A stretch of 61,669 nucleotides of DNA, taken from an uncultured Prevotellaceae bacterium (GTDB taxonomy: Bacteria > Bacteroidota > Bacteroidia > Bacteroidales > Bacteroidaceae). Made by a program: the position numbers and the translations under genes. How positions within the stretch are numbered: the first letter of the stretch is position 1; each line of letters opens with the position of its first letter. Below, one piece after another: positions 16,746 to 23,633 of the stretch. Location: assembly GCA_900543815.1 (NCBI GenBank), contig UQST01000014.1:1-61669 (forward strand). The letters run 5' to 3'. The notes under the pieces were generated by a model that was not told where the DNA came from, made no database searches, and worked only from the letters and a program-made list of their open reading frames with translations.

Positions 16746-16780
16746 TGTGGATAACTCACCGTTTTTGTGGATAACTCACT
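16746..16780 (-). promoter_or_regulatory. two tandem perfect DnaA boxes
   Basis: TGTGGATAA at 16747-16755 and again at 16767-16775, each the exact complement of the DnaA box TTATCCACA. Both sit in a perfect 15-bp direct repeat TTGTGGATAACTCAC with a 20-bp period. They lie in the 220-bp parA-surE intergenic region, upstream of the parA -7 box. DnaA binding is predicted from sequence only. Confidence 0.7.
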
Positions 16781-16844
16781 CCCCCATCCATCGCGCGAAG
16801 TTAAGATTTTCTTTTCAAACCACAGACACATTGCGCGAATTTCG

Positions 16845-16852
16845 TACCTTTG
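16845..16852 (+). promoter_or_regulatory. -7 box of surE-lpxB promoter
   Basis: TACCTTTG matches TAnnTTTG, 22 nt before the surE ATG. No convincing -33 element. Confidence 0.5.
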
Positions 16853-16874
16853 CACTACAAAATTCACAGAATTT

Positions 16875-17636
16875 ATGACAGAAAGACCTTTGATACTCAT
16901 CTCCAACGATGACGGAGCCGATGCGCAAGGCATCAGGGAGCTCACCCGAATGCTGCTCCCGCTGGGCGACCTGGTGGTGGTGGCACCCGACGGACCGCGC
17001 TCTGGCGCTGCCTGTTCGATGACTGTGACCAGTCCCGTAAGCCTCCGTCTGCTGGAGCACACCGATGGTCTCACACGATATGTATGCTCCGGCACCCCTG
17101 CCGACTGCGTGAAGCTGGCGCTGGAGCACGTGGTTGACCGCAAGCCTGCACTGATGGTGTCGGGCATCAACCATGGTGACAATGCATCGGTCAACGTGCA
17201 CTACAGCGGTACGATGGGCGCTGTGATGGAGGCTTGCATGAAGGGCATACCGGCCATCGGATACAGTCTGCGCACCCGCGACAAGCAGTGCGACTTCTCA
17301 CCCTATGCACAGGCCATCGTACGCATTGCCCGTCACGTGCTGGAGCACGGACTGCCCCAGGATACCTGCCTCAACGTCAACTTCCCTCAGGTGGAGCGCC
17401 TGCAGGGGCTGAGCGTATGCCGTATGGCACGGGGCAAATGGGACACCGAGTGGGTGCCGGCCGATGAGCCGGGACAGTTCAAACTCACAGGACACTTCAC
17501 CTGCCTCGAACCAGAGGCCGAAGATACCGACTGGTGGGCAATGGACCACGCTCTGGGAGCAGTGGTGCCACTGCAAATAGACATGACTGACAACGCAGCG
17601 CTTGGTACGCTGAAAACCATAGAGACAGCATTATGA
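16875..17636 (+). CDS. surE: 5'/3'-nucleotidase SurE
   Basis: Metal-dependent phosphatase acting on nucleoside monophosphates. 253 residues from the ATG at 16875 (MTERPLILISNDDGADAQGI). The metal-binding Asp pair is in SNDDG (D12, D13), with the conserved VVAPDGPRSG, SGTPADCVKLAL and VSGINHGDN motifs. The frame is open upstream to 16767, but that extension overlaps the promoter box. It overlaps lpxB by 4 bp (ATGA). Confidence 0.95.
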   Translation: MTERPLILISNDDGADAQGIRELTRMLLPLGDLVVVAPDGPRSGAACSMTVTSPVSLRLLEHTDGLTRYVCSGTPADCVKLALEHVVDRKPALMVSGINHGDNASVNVHYSGTMGAVMEACMKGIPAIGYSLRTRDKQCDFSPYAQAIVRIARHVLEHGLPQDTCLNVNFPQVERLQGLSVCRMARGKWDTEWVPADEPGQFKLTGHFTCLEPEAEDTDWWAMDHALGAVVPLQIDMTDNAALGTLKTIETAL

Positions 17637-18871
17637 AGTACTATCTGATAGCAGGCGAGGCCAGTGGCGACCTGCACGCAAGCCGGTTGATGGCGGCCAT
17701 CAAGAAGGAAGATCCCCAAGCAGAGTTCCGTGCCATAGGCGGCGACCAGATGCAGGCCGAAGGTGCCACCCTGCTGATGCACTACGACAAACTGGCCTAC
17801 ATGGGCATACTGCCCGTGCTCCTGCACCTGCGCACCATACTGACAAGCATGAAGAAGTGCCGCAAGGACATAGTGGAATGGAACCCCGATGCGCTCATCC
17901 TGGTGGATTACCCGGGATTCAATCTGCGCATGGCCAAGTATATCCACACCCACACGCGCATACCCGTAATCTACTATATAGCACCCAAGATATGGGCGTG
18001 GAAGGAGCATCGCATCAAAGACCTGCGCCGGTATGTGGACTTGGTGCTCAGCATCTTGCCGTTCGAACAGGCGTATTACAAGAACAGACACAACTATACA
18101 GTCTATTATGTGGGCAACCCCACACTGGACGAGATAGAGGACTTCCTCGACGAAAACCCCAAGCCAACGGTAGGATTCAGGCTGTGCAACAGACTGGGGC
18201 CGGAGCCCATCATCGCCTTGCTGCCCGGCAGCAGAAAGCAGGAGATAAAGGCCAACCTGCCCATCATGCTGGAGGCTGGCTGGCCCTTCACCCCACGCTT
18301 CCAACTGGTGGTGGCCAAGGCACCGGGCATCCCGTCCAGTTTATACTATAAGTTGATAGGCAAGAAGTACATACACCTGTTGGGCGACGGCCATCTCTCC
18401 CTGTTGCCAGGCAATGCGCTGTACCTGCTGCAGCAGGCCAAAGCTGCCATGATAACCAGCGGAACCGCCACTCTGGAGGCAGCCATGATGGGTGTGCCAC
18501 AGGTGGTGTGCTACTACATGTGGGCGGGACGACTGGCTTCGTGGGTCCGCAAACTGGTGCTCAAGGTGCCTTACATCTCTCTGCCCAACCTGATAGCAGG
18601 AGAAAAGGCAGTGGATGAACTGGTGGCCGAGAAGATGGAGCCGGTCAATCTGGCCTACACTCTGCACGACGTCATATTCGATGACAAGATACATACCAGG
18701 CTGATAGTGGGCAACGCCAACGTGGCAAGCGCCCTGGGAAATCCGGGCTCTCACAAAAGGGCTGCGCAGTACATCATGGATTTCCTGGCAGGCAAACCGT
18801 TGGTTCAGGCACGCAATCTGGACGAAAACGAGCTGTTCGACAACATGCCCCCAGCTCATTATCGTGACTGA
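17633..18871 (+). CDS. lpxB: lipid-A-disaccharide synthase
   Basis: GT19 enzyme that condenses UDP-2,3-diacylglucosamine with lipid X to the lipid A disaccharide at the inner membrane. 412 residues. Family motifs: YYLIAGEASGDLHASRLM at the N-terminus, AIGGDQMQAEG, YYIAPKIWAWKEHRI, ALLPGSRKQEI and SGTATLEAAMMGVPQVVCY. Translationally coupled to surE, a pairing frequent in Bacteroidales. Convergent with the flippase-like gene, 11 nt from its stop; no obvious terminator between them. Confidence 0.96.
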   Translation: MKYYLIAGEASGDLHASRLMAAIKKEDPQAEFRAIGGDQMQAEGATLLMHYDKLAYMGILPVLLHLRTILTSMKKCRKDIVEWNPDALILVDYPGFNLRMAKYIHTHTRIPVIYYIAPKIWAWKEHRIKDLRRYVDLVLSILPFEQAYYKNRHNYTVYYVGNPTLDEIEDFLDENPKPTVGFRLCNRLGPEPIIALLPGSRKQEIKANLPIMLEAGWPFTPRFQLVVAKAPGIPSSLYYKLIGKKYIHLLGDGHLSLLPGNALYLLQQAKAAMITSGTATLEAAMMGVPQVVCYYMWAGRLASWVRKLVLKVPYISLPNLIAGEKAVDELVAEKMEPVNLAYTLHDVIFDDKIHTRLIVGNANVASALGNPGSHKRAAQYIMDFLAGKPLVQARNLDENELFDNMPPAHYRD

Positions 18872-18882
18872 CGCGCTCAGGC

Positions 18883-19872
18883 TCAGGCTCGACGGGGAGT
18901 GAATGCGAGCGCCAGCAGAGCATACAGACCCAGCAGCACCACCAGGATGGTCTGCAGCGTGTGGACGATGAGCACAAACAGCGCAGCGTCGGTCTGCGGC
19001 ACGGCATAGAGCACCAGCACGCTCTTGACAGCGAAATGCCAAGGGCCGGCACCATTGGGCGTAGGCACAAGCACTGCGAAGGTTCCCACCACAAAGGCCA
19101 CCAAAGCGGCCATCATGCCCAAACCCGAAGTGGATGCGAAGCAGAAGAAGGTGAGATAGAAATGCAGGAAATAGCTCACCCATATGCCCAACGAATAGAG
19201 TAGGAAGAGCGTGGGGCTATCCACCAGACGCACCGAAAGGAGTCCGTCACGCAGGTCGGCCAGCACTGCACGGGTGCGCGAAAAGACGCCCATACGGCGC
19301 ATAACCAGCCAGGCTGCCAGCGCGAGACAGAGCACACAAGCCACTGTCACGGCCCATCCTGCGGGTGAGAACGAGGAGAGAAAGCCGCTTAGGGAGACTC
19401 CCGTAGAGCGGAAAAAGGTGACGAAGACGGGCACCTGGGACAGGAAAACCAGCAGGGAGAGCAGAGCCACCATGGCCATATCCACCACACGCTCGGTGAC
19501 CACCGTCCCCACAGAGCGCCCAAAGTTGGTACCCTCATACTGCCGGAGCACACCGCAGCGCAGCACTTCGCCCACGCGGGGTACCACCAGACTGCTGGCA
19601 TAACTGAGAAACACGGCATTGACACACGTGTGCAGGCGGGGACGCTCGCCCATGGGGCGCATCACCTGCTGCCATCGTGCACCGCGCAGCACCTGTGCCA
19701 GAATGCCGAACGGCATGCTCAGGAGCATCCAGGTCCACGACATCTCGCCGGTGAGCACACAGCGCAACTGCTCCCACTGCAGCCCACGGTACATCCACCA
19801 GAGTATGGCTACAGCCAGAACAAGCGGCAAGGCCACCTTGACCAGTTTTATTATCAGTCTCTGCATCTTCAT
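18883..19872 (-). CDS. flippase-like / lysylphosphatidylglycerol synthase-type integral membrane protein
   Basis: 329 residues with about eight hydrophobic segments spread over the length (for example LVLAVAILWWMYRGLQW, VVDMAMVALLSLLVFLSQV, ALVAFVVGTFAVLVPTPNGAG). It resembles the YbhN/UPF0104 group, whose members are the membrane part of lysyl-phosphatidylglycerol synthases or proposed lipid flippases; no synthase domain is attached here. PNGAGPWHFAVKSVLV matches the conserved PGGxGxxE-like loop. The ORF opens at 20100, but the first 76 codons are compositionally odd and upstream of a promoter box, so the Met at 19872 (or 19866) is chosen. The substrate is unknown. Confidence 0.8.
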   Translation of the reverse strand: MKMQRLIIKLVKVALPLVLAVAILWWMYRGLQWEQLRCVLTGEMSWTWMLLSMPFGILAQVLRGARWQQVMRPMGERPRLHTCVNAVFLSYASSLVVPRVGEVLRCGVLRQYEGTNFGRSVGTVVTERVVDMAMVALLSLLVFLSQVPVFVTFFRSTGVSLSGFLSSFSPAGWAVTVACVLCLALAAWLVMRRMGVFSRTRAVLADLRDGLLSVRLVDSPTLFLLYSLGIWVSYFLHFYLTFFCFASTSGLGMMAALVAFVVGTFAVLVPTPNGAGPWHFAVKSVLVLYAVPQTDAALFVLIVHTLQTILVVLLGLYALLALAFTPRRA

Positions 19873-19896
19873 TTGCGCCCTTCTTCGTTCGCGCTG

Positions 19897-19904
19897 CAAA
19901 ATTA
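19897..19904 (-). promoter_or_regulatory. -7 box upstream of flippase-like gene
   Basis: Minus-strand TAATTTTG matches TAnnTTTG, 24 nt upstream of the chosen ATG. It supports the short start over the 405-codon ORF. No good -33. Confidence 0.5.
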
Positions 19905-20215
19905 GCAATAAAATGCCAAACAGCTCCCAAGCAAGGCTCGAAAAGCCGCTTGCTCCGCTTTCCGCCAAGGGAGGAGGGCTGCCGGGAGGAACGGAGGAGG
20001 AAAGTCCCCTTCCCCAGAAACATCCTTTAGAATGGGGGCGCAACCACCTTCGGTGCCCGACGGGAGCCGATTTTGCCACTCCATCATTACCGTTCCGCAA
20101 TTACTCACAGACCTATGCAGGCTGGCGGTTCTGCAGCCACAGCACCCCTGGCAGCAAGGCCGATTTCGCCCAAGAAAACAGTCCGACGGGAAGCGCCGAC
20201 GGGCCAATCGCCCAA
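19905..20215. other. intergenic, no gene supported
   Basis: G+C-rich stretch with open frames on both strands (such as 19902-20207 minus) lacking recognisable domains. Composition looks non-coding. It leads into the third 22-bp array. Confidence 0.5.
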
Positions 20216-20295
20216 CTCACAGCGCTGCGATGACAGATGCAGCACGCTGCGATGACGGATGCAACGCGCTGCAACGGCCAACGTACCGCGCCGCT
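20216..20295. repeat. 22-bp-period palindromic tandem array, locus 3 (4 cores)
   Basis: Cores start at 20216, 20238, 20260 and 20282: CTCACAGCGCTGCG (degenerate), TGCAGCACGCTGCG, TGCAACGCGCTGCA, CGTACCGCGCCGCT. The spacers are ATGACAGA, ATGACGGA and ACGGCCAA. The first spacer and second core are identical to those of locus 1. The array ends one base before the stop codon of the phosphatase gene. Confidence 0.85.
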
Positions 20296-20296
20296 G

Positions 20297-20773
20297 TCAT
20301 TTGGCCAGGAAACAGGCCAAGGCATGGGAAATGTCCAGATAGGTACGCTCAAAATTGCCTGTGTACCAGGGGTCTGCCACATCGCGCGGATTGCCGGCCA
20401 GCTCCATGAGCAACTGCACCTTGCCGTCGCGGTCGGCCCAGCCCTCAGGGGTACGCCACACAAGGTCGGGCATGAGGCGCGAGAGCCAGGCGTAATTGTT
20501 GTTGTCCATCAGGAAGATGCGGTCATAATAGTCGTAGTCGGCACGGGTTATCTGCCTTGCCTCACGGCGCTCAAAGGGGATGCCGTGGGAGCGCATGCAA
20601 CTGCGGGCAGGCGGATACACGTCATTGCCCACCTCCTCCAGGGAAGTGGCGGCGCTATCTATCTCATATTCATGCTGAAGTCCGGCATCGCGCACCAGCT
20701 TCTTCATCACGAACTCGGCCATCGGACTGCGGCATATATTGCCGTGGCAAACAAACAGTATCTTGTGTCTCAT
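20297..20773 (-). CDS. low-molecular-weight protein-tyrosine phosphatase
   Basis: 158 residues, cytoplasmic phosphatase of the LMW-PTP family. The P-loop CHGNICRSP places the nucleophile at C9 and the phosphate-binding Arg at R15. The general-acid loop is the C-terminal ADPWYTGNFE segment. No tyrosine-kinase or capsule-export gene is adjacent, so the substrate is unknown. The -7 promoter box ends only 4 nt before the ATG, implying a leaderless or near-leaderless mRNA. The 3' end abuts the third 22-bp array. Confidence 0.93.
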   Translation of the reverse strand: MRHKILFVCHGNICRSPMAEFVMKKLVRDAGLQHEYEIDSAATSLEEVGNDVYPPARSCMRSHGIPFERREARQITRADYDYYDRIFLMDNNNYAWLSRLMPDLVWRTPEGWADRDGKVQLLMELAGNPRDVADPWYTGNFERTYLDISHALACFLAK

Positions 20774-20777
20774 AGTG

Positions 20778-20785
20778 CAAAGTTA
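20778..20785 (-). promoter_or_regulatory. -7 box directly before phosphatase ATG
   Basis: Minus-strand TAACTTTG (20785-20778) matches TAnnTTTG. The start codon is at 20773, so the transcription start should fall on or next to it. Confidence 0.5.
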
Positions 20786-20885
20786 AGGAAAAAACTGCAA
20801 TCCACACGCAGATGCTGCCCGGCAATGGACAGCAGGGAGGCTGTGACACTCTGAGGCGAAGCCTGGCATTTTTATCCCCGCAAAA

Positions 20886-20933
20886 GAAAGTCTCCTGCAG
20901 CCGTGCGTCATGTGACGGCTGCAAGAGACTTTC
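20886..20933 (-). terminator. terminator of ADP-ribosylglycohydrolase gene
   Basis: Two stacked stems, GAAAGTCTC/GAGACTTTC and TGCAGCCGT/ACGGCTGCA, separated by one C-A mismatch, with a 10-nt loop. In the minus direction it is followed by TTTCTTTTG. It lies 40 nt past the stop. Confidence 0.85.
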
Positions 20934-20972
20934 CTTGCTGTCCTAAAGGCCCATTCTCAGTAGGCCAGAGGC

Positions 20973-22538
20973 TTACTTCTTGACAGTCCGGAACACGACG
21001 GCATCGCTGACGCCTATCATAGAGCCCTGCGATTCGGGCTTCTTCTCGCCCTTGACCACAATCCTCATCTCATGCTCGCCCGGCTTGAGGTTGAAGATGT
21101 GATAGATGTAGGCATCCTTGTGCTCATGGTTGCCGTAGTTATAGTAGCAGTCTATCGTGCGCTTGAAAGTGCCATCGACATAGACGTCGGCCTTGCCGCC
21201 GTTTTTCACCCACCAGCCACATACGGCTATGCCGGTTCCATCGAAGCAGAAACGGATTTCGTTGCCCTGCCTGTCGCTATACAGCACATGGCCCTCGCGC
21301 TGCCAGTCGCCCTTGGTCACACACGAACTTTCCTTATACACGACGAGGCGCTTGTCGAACGTGGCATTGGGGAAAGAGACCTCCAGGGGCAAGGCTTTGG
21401 GTTTCTGCACCTTGAACTCCACGGATGTGTCATCGACCTTTCCGCCATTGCTGAGGGCGTTCTGCTCGATATTGGAAAGCGTGCGGTCGATGGCTTTACG
21501 CAGGGTGTAGTTGGTGTAGATGAAGGATGTGTCCTTGAGGGTCTCCAGTACATCGCGGTATCCAGCGGGGAGATAACTGTATCCCTTCATCACGCCCAAC
21601 ACGCCCAAGGCCGTAGAGGGATTGCAGTCGGAGTCGTGTCCGCAACGGGTGGAGATGTCCATCGTGCGGAACACATCGCCTTCGCCATACAGCAGACCGA
21701 TGACGATGTAGGCTCCATTCAGCTTGGCGTCGATGTTGTAGTCTATTCCGGCACCGCAGATGTCGGTATATTCCCATTTGTCCTGCAGCTTGTGCCATGC
21801 CTTCTTCCAGTCTGTGGGATCCTCCCTGTAGAACTTCAGCACATCCTGCACTATCTTATAATAGTCGGACCCAGAGGGGAGAGAGCGCGATGCCCGGCTG
21901 ATGACCTCATACATATCATCACAGGTATAGGCTGCGGAATACAGCGCGGCTACGAAGGCACCTCCGTAAAAGCCGTCGCCATAATTCATGATGTGGCCTA
22001 TCTTGTCCGACCACTTGTTGGCCAGACGCGGCATTCCCGGACACATCATGCCTATGAAGTCGGCTTCTATCTGGAAATCAATGTCATCGGCATGGATATT
22101 AAACTCGGGTTGACCCGACAATGGCGGAAAGATGCTGTCAGTATAGTTCTTGCGTGCCTGTGCATTGGCATGCCAGAGGCGATAGCGTGCATTGGCCAAG
22201 GATGCATGATAGGCTTTGGCATCGGCATCCATTCCCTGGCGGTCCATCACGTCCATCATGGACATCTGAACGTACAGGTCGTCCTCCCATTTGGCATTCT
22301 CTATCCTTCGGGGCTCCCAAGGGATGGAGTCTTCAATGATTTTGGTCAAGGATTTGAACTCAGTGGGAGCACCATAGGCAACGCCTATCATCTTGCCGGC
22401 CCATCCTCCCGCTATCTTGTCTGCCAGCACCGTCTTGTCCATCTTCACGCTGGCCTCGCGCACACTGCCGCATGAAACGAGCACCGAAAGCCCGAGCGGG
22501 CACAAGAGGGACAACTTCACACCATTCATGAATCTCAT
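20973..22538 (-). CDS. ADP-ribosylglycohydrolase-fold lipoprotein
   Basis: 521 residues. The signal peptide ends in a lipobox (LSVLVSC, C23), so the protein is probably an exported lipoprotein. Residues about 34-365 carry the ADP-ribosylglycohydrolase (ARH) fold: GGWAGKMIGVAYGAPTEF, the acidic metal cluster WEDDLYV (E85-D87), DDIDFQ, and the second metal site GHDSDCNPSTALG. About 130 C-terminal residues form a beta-rich segment that may bind carbohydrate or protein. The family removes ADP-ribose from proteins or small molecules, but exported Bacteroidales members have no established substrate. Monocistronic with a strong terminator. Confidence 0.88.
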   Translation of the reverse strand: MRFMNGVKLSLLCPLGLSVLVSCGSVREASVKMDKTVLADKIAGGWAGKMIGVAYGAPTEFKSLTKIIEDSIPWEPRRIENAKWEDDLYVQMSMMDVMDRQGMDADAKAYHASLANARYRLWHANAQARKNYTDSIFPPLSGQPEFNIHADDIDFQIEADFIGMMCPGMPRLANKWSDKIGHIMNYGDGFYGGAFVAALYSAAYTCDDMYEVISRASRSLPSGSDYYKIVQDVLKFYREDPTDWKKAWHKLQDKWEYTDICGAGIDYNIDAKLNGAYIVIGLLYGEGDVFRTMDISTRCGHDSDCNPSTALGVLGVMKGYSYLPAGYRDVLETLKDTSFIYTNYTLRKAIDRTLSNIEQNALSNGGKVDDTSVEFKVQKPKALPLEVSFPNATFDKRLVVYKESSCVTKGDWQREGHVLYSDRQGNEIRFCFDGTGIAVCGWWVKNGGKADVYVDGTFKRTIDCYYNYGNHEHKDAYIYHIFNLKPGEHEMRIVVKGEKKPESQGSMIGVSDAVVFRTVKK

Positions 22539-22957
22539 ACTTGTCTTTATTTAGGGTTTCTTTATTTTGCAACACATCAGTTTCTGTCGTAGTCTTTAAG
22601 TCACTGGGCATCAGAAGCCTCCTGCCTGAGCAGGCTGCAGCAACAAGTTTCCCGGAATTATGTCACGCCGCGGGATTGGCCTGCCAGGGTGTTGCAACAA
22701 ACAAGCCGTCCCGTCAAGTGACTGCATAAAGGTACAAAGATTTTCCGAGAAAACAGGCTTCTTTTGCCAGAATATCGACATTGGCACAAGAATCCAGAGG
22801 GGTTTCCCGGAAAGCTTCACGGAGCATTCCCACAGAAACCCATGCAACTGGCAGGCAGTCTTCTCCCTTCTGCCACTGGGCCTGGAACGGGCTTGGCTCT
22901 TCAATCCATTGCAAAGAAAAAGCCTTGCTGGAAGATATGCATTTCAGAGTTTATGGC
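22539..22957. other. intergenic upstream of two divergent genes
   Basis: No gene recognised. A 14-nt palindrome-like CCTGCCTGAGCAGG (22621-22634) and a TGTTGCAACA palindrome are present but not in an array. An ORF from 22660 runs into the next gene and has no family match before Met 23047. Confidence 0.5.
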
Positions 22958-22965
22958 TAAATTTG
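22958..22965 (+). promoter_or_regulatory. -7 box upstream of HExxH protein
   Basis: TAAATTTG matches TAnnTTTG, leaving a leader of about 75 nt before the ATG at 23047. No TTG at the right distance. Confidence 0.45.
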
Positions 22966-23046
22966 CACCTGCCGGCTGGCTCGGCTGCCCTGACACACGC
23001 CGCAATTCACGTCAAGAGTACAAGACAACACCAAAGAACGACGACA

Positions 23047-23394
23047 ATGAAAATCATCTACAACCGCTTCATCCCATTCGGACAATACCTGGGCATCAAC
23101 CTCTTCGGCATCCTATTCGTACGCAAGGAATACGAGGCGGACATGAAAAGCAACATCCAGATGCGCAAAGAAGTCATCAATCACGAACAGATACACACGG
23201 CCCAAATGCAGGAGCTATGGTATATCCCGTTCTACCTGATATACATCTTCTGGCACATCAAGCTCCTGCTCAAGACCCGCAACAACACCGAAGCATACCG
23301 TCAGAACCCATTCGAGCTCGAAGCCTACGCCAACGACCACAACCTGAACTACCTGCAGACCAGAAAGAGATTCGCCTTCAGACGTTATATATAA
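23047..23394 (+). CDS. small HExxH-motif membrane protein, putative metallopeptidase
   Basis: 115 residues. The zinc-protease motif is NHEQIHTAQM (HEQIH, residues 43-47). A hydrophobic segment LWYIPFYLIYIFWHIKLLL follows. ELEAYANDHNLNYL provides a possible third zinc ligand (Glu). Bacteroidetes genomes carry many such short proteins of unknown substrate. The start at 23047 is preferred because the conserved IIYNRFIPFGQYLGINLFG begins there and a promoter box lies upstream. Monocistronic. Confidence 0.8.
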   Translation: MKIIYNRFIPFGQYLGINLFGILFVRKEYEADMKSNIQMRKEVINHEQIHTAQMQELWYIPFYLIYIFWHIKLLLKTRNNTEAYRQNPFELEAYANDHNLNYLQTRKRFAFRRYI

Positions 23395-23573
23395 TATAGT
23401 AGAATAGCACAGCGGCCCACACCTGCCATCCTCTGGCATCAAGGTTCAAAGCCAAGAAATCCTGCCTGCGGGAGTGTCGCGAGAATGCGATATTCGGAGC
23501 CACGGGCAGAAGCGGGTGCAAATACGCGATTCTCAGAGAACATACAAAGAGCCTCACCTATGGGGCATAAAGA

Positions 23574-23616
23574 CAGCGTGAGCCCTCGGCCTATGGTAAA
23601 GCCGGGACTCACGCTG
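23574..23616 (-). terminator. terminator of GNAT-nitrilase gene
   Basis: Stem CAGCGTGAG/CTCACGCTG (9 bp) with an inner CGGC/GCCG stem, followed in the minus direction by TCTTTATG. It begins 18 nt past the stop codon. Confidence 0.8.
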
Positions 23617-23633
23617 ACAGCTTTTATGGCATG

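Noticed and set aside
16655..16874. oriC at the DnaA boxes
   Set aside because: Only two boxes, no A+T-rich unwinding tract next to them, and the 18-kb ribosomal cluster to the right would be transcribed against replication. Kept as DnaA-binding site only.
16655..17194. N-terminal extension of ParA by 180 codons
   Set aside because: The extra sequence overlaps surE and the intergenic promoters, and ParA proteins begin at the Walker A region.
19902..20207. 101-codon minus-strand ORF and overlapping plus-strand ORFs
   Set aside because: G+C-rich non-coding look, overlapping the flippase promoter and array 3, without family similarity.
21072..22475. 467-codon plus-strand ORF opposite the ADP-ribosylglycohydrolase gene
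   Set aside because: Mirror frame of a clearly conserved gene; no domain or start signal of its own. The same holds for other long antisense frames, such as those opposite alaS, rsh and the nitrilase gene.
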